Part shown: one piece after another, positions 55,387 to 64,000 of the stretch
How the letters are laid out: each line of letters opens with the position of its first letter
Numbering within the stretch: position 1 is the stretch's first letter
Assembly (NCBI GenBank): GCA_947650365.1
Contig: CANTAL010000027.1
Coordinates: 1,736,001-1,800,000, forward strand
Source of the DNA: Chamaelirium japonicum
Lineage: Eukaryota; Streptophyta; Magnoliopsida; Liliales; Melanthiaceae
Length of the DNA: 64,000 nt
Reading direction: 5' to 3'
Notes under the pieces: generated by a model
Told to the model about the DNA's origin: nothing
Seen by the model: the letters and a program-made list of their open reading frames with translations, nothing else
The model's database searches: none
Translations under genes and position numbers: made by a program

Positions 55387-56856
55387 TAGAATGGATCGTA
55401 CAAATGAATTAGAATGGATCGTGCGAATGAATTAGAATGGATCGTACAAATGAATTAGAATGGATCGTGCGAATGAATTAGAATGGATCGTACGAATGAA
55501 TTAGAATGAATACATTCGTGCGAATGAATTAGAATGGATCGTACGAATGAGTTAGAATGGATTAAAATGAATTAGAATAGATCGCACGAATGAATTAGAA
55601 TGGATACATTCGTGCTAATGAAATAGAATGAATCGTATGAATGTCGCACAATCTATTCTAATTCATTCGTATACGAAGGAATTAGGGTGGATCGTACGAA
55701 TGAATTTGAATGGATACATTCGTGCGAAAGATTTAGAATGGATTGTATGAATGAATTAGAATGGATCGTGCGAATGAATTATAATGGATCGTACGAATGA
55801 ATTAGAATGGATCGTGCGAATGAATTAGAATGGATCGTACGAATGAATTAGAATGGATACATTCGTGCGAATGAATTAGAATGAATCGTACGAATGAGTA
55901 AGAATGGATCGTACGAATGAATTAGAATAGATTGTGCGAATGAATTAGAATGGATACATTTGTGCGAAAGAATTAGAATGAATTGTATGAAAGAATTAGA
56001 ATGGATTGTATGAATGAATTAGAATGGATCGTATGAATGAATTAGAATGGATCATCCGAATGAATTAGAATGGATCGTGCTAATTCATTCATACAATCCA
56101 TTCTAATTCATTTGTACAATCCATTCTAATTCATTCGCGCAATCTATTCTAATTCATTCGTACGATCATTCTAATTCATTCGCACGATCCATTCTAATTC
56201 ATTCGTACGATCCATTCTAATTCATTCGTACTAATTCATACGATCCATTCTAATTCATTCGTACGATCCGTCCTAATTCATTTGCATGAATTAGAATGGA
56301 TACATTCGTGCGAATGAATTGGAATGGATCGTACGAATGAGTAAGAATGGATCGTACGAATGAAATAGAATGGATCATACAAATGAATTAGAATTGATCG
56401 TGCTAATGAATTAGAATGGATCGTACGAATGAATTCATTCAAATTCATACGATCTATTCTAATTCATTCTAATTCATTCTAATTCATGCATACGATCGTA
56501 CGAATGAATAAGAATGGATCGTACGAATGAAATAGAATGGATCATGCGAATAAATTAGAATGGATCGTGCTAATGAATTAGAATGGATCGTACGAATGAA
56601 TTAGAATAGATTGTGCGAATGAATTAGAATGGGTCGTACGAATGAATTAGAATGGATCGTATGAATGAATTAGAATGGATCGTACGAATGAATTCGAATC
56701 GATCGTGCGAATGAATTAGAATGGATAGTACGAATGAATTAGAATGGATACATACGAAAGAATGAATTAGAATAGATCCTACGAATGAATTAGAATGGAT
56801 ACATTCGTGCGAATGAATTAGAATGGATCGTTTGAATGAATTAGAATGGATCGTAC
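55376..56856. repeat. Strand-switch cluster, first copy of the repeated switching module
   Basis: Orientation alternates in short blocks: - from 55,376, + at 55,644-55,671, - to about 56,080, + to about 56,284, - to 56,433, + to 56,495, and - to 56,856. Joints include TTCGTATACGAA (55,666-55,677), GAATGAATTCATTC (56,427-56,440), TACGATCGTA near 56,491 and GATCGTACGTACGATC (56,849-56,864), all perfect palindromes. The part from about 55,860 to 57,400, including the joints at 56,081, 56,284, 56,433, 56,495 and 56,856, recurs about 5.9 kb later with the same order of blocks. Confidence 0.9.
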
Positions 56857-58315
56857 GTACGATCTATTCTATTTCATTCGTACAATCCATTTTACTTATT
56901 CGTACGATCCATTCTAATTCATTCGCATGATCCGTTCTAATTCATTCATACGATCCATTCTATTTCATTCGTACGATCCATTCTTACTCATTCGTACGAT
57001 CCATTCTAATTCATTCGCACGAATGTATCCATTCTAATTTATTTTTTACGATCCATTCTAATTCATTCGTACGATCCATTCTAATTCATTAGCACGATCC
57101 ATTCTAATACATTCGTACGATCCATTCTAATTCATTCATACGATCCATTCTAAATCATTTGCACGAATGTATCCATTCTAATTCAGTCGTACGATCCATT
57201 CTAATTCATTCGCACAATCTATTATAATTCATTCGTACGATCCATTCTAATTCATTAGCACGATCCATTCTAATTTATTCATACGTTCCATTCTAATTCA
57301 TTCTAATTCGAATTCATTCAAACGATCCATTCTAATTCATTCGCACGATCCATTCTAATTCATTCATACGATCCATTCTAATTCATTCGTACGATCCATT
57401 CTAATTCATTCGCACGATCCATTCTAATTCATTCATACGATCCATTCTTATTCTTTCTCACGAATGTATCCATTCTAATTCATTCGTACGATCCATTCTA
57501 ATTCATTCGTACGATCCATTCTTACTCATTCGTACGATCCATTCTAATTCATTCACACGAATGTATCCATTCTAATTCATTCGTACGATCCATTCTAATT
57601 CATTTGCACGATCCATTCTAATTCATTCATACGATCCAATCTAATTCATTCATACGATCCATTCTAATTCATTCGCACGAATGTATCCATTCTAATTCAT
57701 TCGTATGATCCATTCTAATTCATTCGCACAATCTATTCTAATTCATTCGTACGATCCATTCTAATTCATTAGCACGATCCATTCTAATTCATTTGTACGA
57801 TCCATTCTATTTCATTCGTATGATCCATTCTTACTCATTCGTACGATCCATTCTAATTCATTCGCACGAATGTATCCATTCTAATTCATTCGTACGATCC
57901 ATTCTAATTCATTCGCACGATCCATTCTAATTCATTCATACGATCCATTCTAATTCATTCGTACGATCCATTCTAATTCATTCGCACGATCCATTATAAT
58001 TCATTCATACGATCCATTCTAATTCATTCGTACGATCCATTCTAATTCATTCGCACGATCCATTCTAACTCATTCATACGATCCCATCTATTTCATTCAT
58101 ACGACCCATTCTAATTCATTCGCACGGATGTATCTATTCTAATTCATTCGTACGATCCATTCTAATTCATTCGCACAATCCGTTCTAATTCTTTCGTATG
58201 AATGTATCCATTCTAATTCATTCGTACGATCCATTCTAATTCATTTGCACGATCCATTCTAATTCATTCATACGACCCATTTTATTTCATTCATTCGATC
58301 CATTCGTGCGAAAGA
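56857..58315 (+). repeat. + block after the first switch cluster
   Basis: Ordinary + monomers with 28-bp units and marker trios. The first part matches 62,704 onward. Near 57,300 a CTAATTCGAATTC unit is shared with about 63,147. The block ends in CGATCCATTCGTGCG, where + CCATTC runs into the CATTCGTGCG of an inverted 28-bp unit. No gene is seen. Confidence 0.92.
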
Positions 58316-59515
58316 GTTAGAATGGATTGTATGAATGAATTAGAATGGATTGTATGAATGAATTAGAATAGATCGTGCGAATGAATTAGAATGGATCATA
58401 TGAATGAATTAGAATGGATCATATGAATGAATTAGAATGGATCGTGTGAATGAATTCGAATGGATCGTACGAATGAATTAGAATGGATGCATTCGTGCGA
58501 AAGAATTAGAATGGATTGTGCGAATGAATTAGAATGGATCGTACGAATGAATTAGAATGGATACATTCGTGGGAATGAATTAGAATGGATCGTATGAATG
58601 AATTAGATTGGATCGTATGAATAAATTAGAATGGATCATACGAATGAATTAGAATGGATCATACGAATGAATTAGAATGGATCGTATGAATTAATTATAA
58701 TGGATCGTGCAATACAATTAAAATGGATCGTACGAATGAATTAGAATGAATCGTATGAATGAATTAAAATGGATCGTGCGAATGAATTAGAATGGATCGT
58801 ACGAATGAATTAGAATGGATACATTCGTGCGAATGAATCAGAATGGATCGTACGAATGAGTAAGAATGGATCGTACGAATGAATTTGAATGGATCGTGCG
58901 AATGAATTAGAATGGATACATTTATGCGAGAGAATTAGAATGGATTGTATGAATGAATTAAAATGGATCATATGAATGAATTAGAATGGATCGTGCAAAT
59001 GAACAAGAATACATCGTACGAATGAATTAGAATGGATCGTATGAATGAATTAGAATGGATCGTGCGAATGAATTAGAATGGATCGTGCAAATGAACAAGA
59101 ATACATCGTACGAATGAATTAGAATGGATCGTATGAATGCATTAGAATGGATCGTACGAATTAATTAGAATGGATCGTATGAATGAATTCGAATGGATCA
59201 TACGAATGAATTAGAATGGATCGTATGAATGAATTCGAATGGATCGTACGAATGAATTAGAATAGATACATTCGTGCGAATGAATTAGAATGGATCATAA
59301 GAAGGAATTAGGGTGGATCGTACGAATGAATTAGAATGGATCGTACGAATGAATTAGAATGGATCATGCGAATGAATTAGAATGGATCGTACGAATGAAT
59401 TAGAATGGATACATTCGTACGAATGAATTAGAATGGATCGTACGAATGAATTAGAATGGATCGTACGAATGAATTAGAATAAATCGTAGGAATGGATCGT
59501 ACGAATGAAGTAGAC
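58316..59515 (-). repeat. Inverted satellite block
   Basis: 1.2 kb of reverse-complement monomers. A short local doubling is visible: units around GTGCAAATGAACAAGAATACATCG occur near 58,992 and again near 59,086, about 94 bp apart (four monomers). It ends in an irregular GTAGACTTATTCGATCG before the + orientation resumes. Confidence 0.92.
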
Positions 59516-60250
59516 TTATTCGATCGATTCTAATTCATTCGCACGATCCATTCTAATTCATTCATACGATCCATTCTAATTCATTCATACGATCCATTCT
59601 AATTCATTCGTACGAATGTATCCATTCTAATTCATTCAAACGATCCATTCTAATTCATTCATACGATCCATTCTAATTCATTCGCACGAATGTATCCATT
59701 CTAATTCATTCGTACGATCCATTCGATTTCATTCGCACGATCCATTCTAATTCATTCATACGATCCATTCTAATTCATTCGTACGATCCATTCTAATTCA
59801 TTCGCAAGAATCTATCAATTCTAATTCATTCGTACGATCCATTCTAATTCATTCGCACGATCCATTCTAATTCATTCATACGATCCATTCTAATTCATTC
59901 GTACGATCCATTCTAATTCATTCGCACGATCCATTCTAATTTATTCTTACGATCCAATCTAATTCATTCATTTAATCCATTCAAATTCTTTCGCACGAAT
60001 GCATCTATTCTAATTCATTCGTACGATCCATTCGAATTCATTCATACGATCCATTCTAATTCATTCATACGATCCATTCTAATTCATTCGCACGAATGTA
60101 TCAATTCTAATTCATTCGTACGATCCATTCTAATTCATTCGCACGATCCAATCTAATTCATTCGCACGATCCATTCTAATTCATTAGCACGATCCTTCTA
60201 ATTCATTCGTATGATCCATTCTATTTCATTCGTACGATCCATTCTTACTC
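59516..60250 (+). repeat. + satellite block
   Basis: 735 bp of + monomers with several 28-bp units. It ends within a CTTACTC unit, where CTTACTCA joins directly to ATGAATTAG of the next inverted block. Confidence 0.92.
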
Positions 60251-61124
60251 AATGAATTAGAATGGATCGTGCGAATGAATTAGAATGGATCGTACGAATG
60301 AATTAGAATGGATACATTCGTGCGAATAAATTAGAGTAGATCGTATAAATGAGTAAGAATGGATCGTAGGAAAAAAATAGAATGGATCGTAGGAACGAAT
60401 TAGAATGGATCGTACGAATGAATTAGAATGGATACATTCGTGCGAATGAATTAGAATGGATCGTATGAATGAATTAGAATGGATCGTATGAATGAATTCG
60501 AATGGATCGTACGAATGAATTAGAATAGATGCATTCGTGCGAAAGAATTTGAATGGATTATATGAATGAATTAGATTGGATCGTATGAATGAATTAGAAT
60601 GGATCGTGCGAATGAATTAGAATGGATCGCACGAATGAATTAGAATGGATCGTATGAATGAATTAGAATGGATCGTGCGAATGAATTAGAATGGATCGTC
60701 GGAATGAATTAGAATGGATCGTATGAATGAATTCGAATGGTTCGTACGAATGAATAAGAATGGATACATTCGTGTGAATGAATTAGAATGGATCATACGA
60801 AGATATTAAGGTGGATGGTACGAATGAATTAAAATGGATCGTACGAATGAATTAGAATGGATCGTGCGAATGAATTAGAATGGATCATATGAATGAATTA
60901 GATTGGATACATTCATGCAAAAGAATTAGAATGGATTTTATGAATAAATTAAAATGGATTGTGCAAATGAATTAGAATGGATCGTACTAAAGAATTAGAA
61001 TGGATCATACGAAGGAATTAGAATGGATCGTACGAAGGAATTAGAATGGATCGTACGAATGAATTAGAATGGATCATGCGAATGAATTAGAATGGATTGT
61101 ATGAATGAATTAGAATGGATTGTA
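60251..61124 (-). repeat. Inverted satellite block
   Basis: 874 bp of reverse-complement monomers including inverted 28-bp units. The right joint, GTACGAATCTATCC, uses CGAAT, which both strands contain because of the dyad in the 28-bp unit. Confidence 0.92.
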
Positions 61125-61568
61125 CGAATCTATCCATTCTAATTCATTCCTTGGCACAATCTATTCTATTTCATTCGTACGATCCATTCTAATTCATTCA
61201 TTCGTATGATCCATTCTATTTCATACATACGATCCATTCTAATTCATTCGCACGAATGTATTCATTCGCACAATCTATTCTAATTCATTCGTAGGATCGA
61301 TTCTAATTCATTAGCACGATCCATTCTAATTCATTCGTACGATCCATTCTATTTCATTCGTACGATCCATTCTTACTAATTTGTACGATCCATTCTAATT
61401 CATTCGCACGAATGTATTCATTCTAATTCATTCATATGATCCATTCTAATTCATTCGCACGATCCATTCTAATTCATTCATAGGAGATCCATTCTAATTC
61501 ATTCGTACGATCCATTCTAATTCATTCGCACAATCTATTCTAATTCATTCATACGAATCCATTCTAAT
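61125..61568 (+). repeat. + satellite block
   Basis: 444 bp of + monomers, with clipped units near 61,144 (CATTCCTTGGCAC) and 61,485 (CATAGGAGATCC). It ends in CCATTCTAATGGATCG, where + CTAAT fuses to inverted AATGGATCG. Confidence 0.9.
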
Positions 61569-62703
61569 GGATCGTACGAATGAGTAAGAATAGATTGTGC
61601 GAATGAATTAGAATGGACCGTACGAATGAATTAGAATGGATACATTCGTGCGAATGAATTAAATGGATCGTATGAATGAATTAGATTGGATCGTATGAAT
61701 GAATTAGAATGGATCGTGCGAATGAATTTGAATGGATCGTATGAATGAATTAGAATGGATACATTCCTGCGAATGAATTAGAATGGATCGTACGAATGAG
61801 CAAGAATGGATCGTACGAATGAATTAGAATAGATTGTGCGTATGAATTAGAATGGATAGATTTGTGCGAAACAATTAGAATGGATTGTATGAATGAATTA
61901 GAATGGATCGTATAAATGAATTAGAATGGATCGTATGAATGAATTAGAATGAATCGTCCGAATGAATTAGAATGGATCATGCTTATTCATTCATACAATC
62001 CATTCTAATTCATTTGTACAATCCATTCTAATTCATTCGCACAATCTATTCTAATTCATTCGTACGATCCATTCTAATTCATTCGCACGATCCATTTTAA
62101 TTCGTTCGTACGATCCATTCTAATTCGTTCATACTAAATCATACGATCCATTCTAATTCATTCGTACGATCCATTCTAATTCATTTGCATGAATTAGAAT
62201 GGATAGATTCGTGCGAATGAATTAGAATGGATCATACGAATGAGTAAGAATGGATCGTACGAATGAAATAGAATGGATCATACGAATGAATTAGAATGGT
62301 TCGTGCTATTGAATTAGAATGGATCGTACGAATGAATTCATTCTAATTCATACGATCCATTCTAATTCATTCTAATTCATGCATACGATCGTACGAATCA
62401 ATAAGAATGGATCGTACGATTGAAATAGAATGGATCGTACGAATGAATTAGAATGGATCGTGCTAATGAATTAGAATATATCGTACGAATGAATTAGAAT
62501 AGATTGTGCGAATGAATTAGAATGGGTCGTACGAATGAATTAGAATGGATCGTATGAATGAATTAGAATGGATCGTGCGAATGAATTAGAATGGATCGTA
62601 CGAATGAATTACAATGGATACATACGAAAGAATGAATTAGAGTGGATACATTCGTGCGAATGAATTAGAATGGATCGTATAAATGAATTAGAATGGATCG
62701 TAC
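61569..62703. repeat. Strand-switch cluster, second copy of the repeated switching module
   Basis: Alternating blocks: - to about 61,982, + to about 62,187, - to 62,336, + to 62,388, and - to 62,703. They follow the same series as 56,081-56,856, about 5,902 bp upstream. The TTTGCATGAATTAG joint stands at 56,281 and 62,184 (5,903 bp apart), GAATGAATTCATTC at 56,427 and 62,330 (5,903 bp) and TACGATCGTA at 56,491 and 62,384 (5,893 bp). So the switches were copied as a set, not created twice. The last joint has decayed to CGTACGTATGATCC. Confidence 0.9.
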
Positions 62704-64000
62704 GTATGATCCATTCTATTTCATTCGTACGATCCATTTTACTCATTCGTACGATCCATTCTAATTCATTCGCACGATCCATTCTAATTCATTCATATGA
62801 TCCATTCTATTTCATTCGTACGATCCATTCTTACTCATTCGTACGATCCATTCTAATTCATTCGCACGAATGTATCCATTCTAATTCATTTGTATGATCC
62901 GTTCTAATTCATTCCCACGATCCATTCTAATTCATTAGCACGATCCATTATAATACATTCGTACGATCAATTCTAATTCAATCATACGATCCATTCTAAT
63001 TCATTTGCATGAATGTATCCATTCTAATTCAGTCGTACAATCCATTCTAATTCATTCGCACAATCTATTCTAATTCATTCGTACGATTCATTCTAATTCA
63101 TTAGCACGATCCATTCTAATTCATTCGTACGTTCCATTCTAATTTATTCTAATTCGAATTCATTCAAACGATCCATTCTAATTCTTTCGCACGATCCATT
63201 CTAATTCATTCATACGATCCATTCTAGTTCATTCGTACGATCCATTCTAATCCATTCGCACGATCCAGTCTAATTCATTCATATGATCCATTCTTATTCT
63301 TTCTCACGAATGTATCCATTCTAATTCATTCGTATGATCCATTCTAATTCATTCGCACAATCTATTCTAATTCATTCGTACGATTCATTCTAATTCATTA
63401 GCACGATCCATTCTAATTCATTCGTACGATCCATTCTATTTCATTCGTACGATCCATTCTTACTCATTCATACGATCCATTCTAATTCATTCGCACGAAT
63501 GTATCCATTCTAGTTCATTCATACGATCCAATCTAATTCATTCATACGATCCATTCTAATTTATTCGCACGAATGTATCCATTCTAGTTCATTCGTATGA
63601 TCCATTCTAATTCATTCGCACAATCTATTTTAATTCATTCGTATGATCCATTCTAATTTATTAGCACGATCCATTCTAATTCATTCGTACGATCCATTCT
63701 ATTTCATTCGTACGATCCATTCTTACTCATTCGTACAATTTATTCTAATTCATTCGCACGAATGTATCCATTCTAATTCAATCGTACGATCCATTTTAAT
63801 TCATTCGCACGATCCATTCTAATTCATTCTTACGATCCATTCTAATTCATTCGCACGATCCATTCTAATTCATTCATACGATCCATTCTAATTCATTCGT
63901 GCGATCCATTCTAATTCATTCGTACGATCCATTCTAATTCATTCATACGATCCCATCTAATTCATTCATACGATCCATTCTAATTCATTCGCACGAATGT
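62704..64000 (+). repeat. Final + satellite block, running off the window
   Basis: 1.3 kb of + monomers that match 56,857 onward for several hundred bases. Standard 28-bp units and marker trios recur to the end, and the array continues past the window edge. No gene is seen. Confidence 0.93.

Larger units (their letters stand above)
1..64000. repeat. Satellite DNA array of a 23-bp monomer with a 28-bp variant, filling the window
   Basis: Every stretch I read is made of one 23-bp unit, ATTCTAATT joined to CATTCGTACGATCC, or its reverse complement. Recurrent variants change TCGTACGA to TCATACGA, TCGTATGA, TCGCACGA or TCGCACAA, change CATTCG to CATTAG or CCTTCG, or change CTAATTC to CTATTTC or CTTACTC. 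A 28-bp form carries CGAATGTATCC in place of CGATCC. The unit holds ATTC three times, so it may have grown from a shorter ATTC-rich repeat (inference). About 51 kb is in the + orientation and about 13 kb is inverted. No unique DNA, transposon or gene interrupts it. Long homogeneous arrays of this kind are typical of eukaryotic constitutive heterochromatin. Which chromosome region or species it comes from cannot be told from the sequence. Confidence 0.97.

Noticed and set aside
1-64000. CRISPR array (short direct repeats of 23-28 bp)
   Set aside because: Repeats adjoin with no unique spacers, and variants are mutations of the same unit. No cas genes are present.
1-64000. CENP-B box in the monomer
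   Set aside because: ATTCGTACGATCCATT fits the first part of the box (TTCG, then A at the right distance, then C) but lacks the GGG that follows. The partial fit is a likely coincidence.
1-64000. Human satellite II/III or another GGAAT/CATTC pentamer family
   Set aside because: The unit does contain CATTC and ATTC several times, and a pentamer origin is possible. But the regular 23-bp period with CGTACGATC is not the plain pentamer array I know for that family. I cannot assign it without a database search.
1-64000. Telomere repeat or rDNA spacer
   Set aside because: There is no G-rich telomere-type unit, no rRNA sequence and no promoter-like block. The composition is C-rich on one strand only by virtue of the monomer.
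1-64000. Heat-shock-factor sites from repeated TTC
   Set aside because: TTC triplets in the monomer run in one direction with spacings of 6 and 4 bp. The alternating TTC/GAA pattern at 5-bp steps is absent outside chance palindromes.

Overview
The whole 64 kb window is one tandem-repeat (satellite) array. I found no protein-coding gene, RNA gene, transposon, CRISPR array or unique sequence. The basic unit is a 23-bp monomer that reads on its native strand as ATTCTAATT followed by CATTCGTACGATCC. It is about 35% GC, C-rich on one strand (6 C to 2 G per unit), and has two CpGs per unit inside the 8-bp palindrome TCGTACGA. A second, 28-bp form occurs about every 90 to 220 bp. In it the end CGATCC becomes CGAATGTATCC, a 5-bp insertion that creates a dyad, CATTCG-CA-CGAATG. 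Several other monomer variants recur in a fixed order and give higher-order periodicity. This points to eukaryotic heterochromatin, possibly centromeric or pericentromeric, assembled from long reads. The sequence does not identify the species.

Layout. From 1 to about 38,117 the array runs head-to-tail in one orientation (called + here) apart from one tiny fold-back at 23,545. This part was built by nested segmental duplications. About 700-6,170 is copied at 7,805-13,150 (offset about 7.1 kb). A 1.3-kb block is tandem at 5,230-6,530 and 6,531-7,830. A 5.15-kb block is tandem at 12,781-17,934 and 17,935-23,090. A 4,497-bp block is tandem at 26,365-30,861 and 30,862-35,358. A 715-bp block starting at 35,851 repeats at 36,566. 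From 38,118 to 41,436 the array is inverted, and from 41,437 to 46,246 it is + again. From 46,247 to 62,703 it is a mosaic with more than twenty strand switches, in blocks from about 30 bp to 2.4 kb. The last 1.3 kb is +.

The most interesting signal is this switching. Many joints fall on short sequences that both strands of the monomer share: AATT, GTAC and GATC, or the CGAAT arms of the 28-bp dyad. Several joints are perfect palindromes of 12-22 bp, and the same 22-bp palindrome occurs at three separate places. A complete multi-switch module at about 55.85-57.4 kb is repeated about 5.9 kb downstream. Variation at the two CpGs is mostly to TpG or CpA, as expected if the array is methylated in the germ line. 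The few open frames of 60-100 codons are by-products of the repeat and are not annotated as genes.
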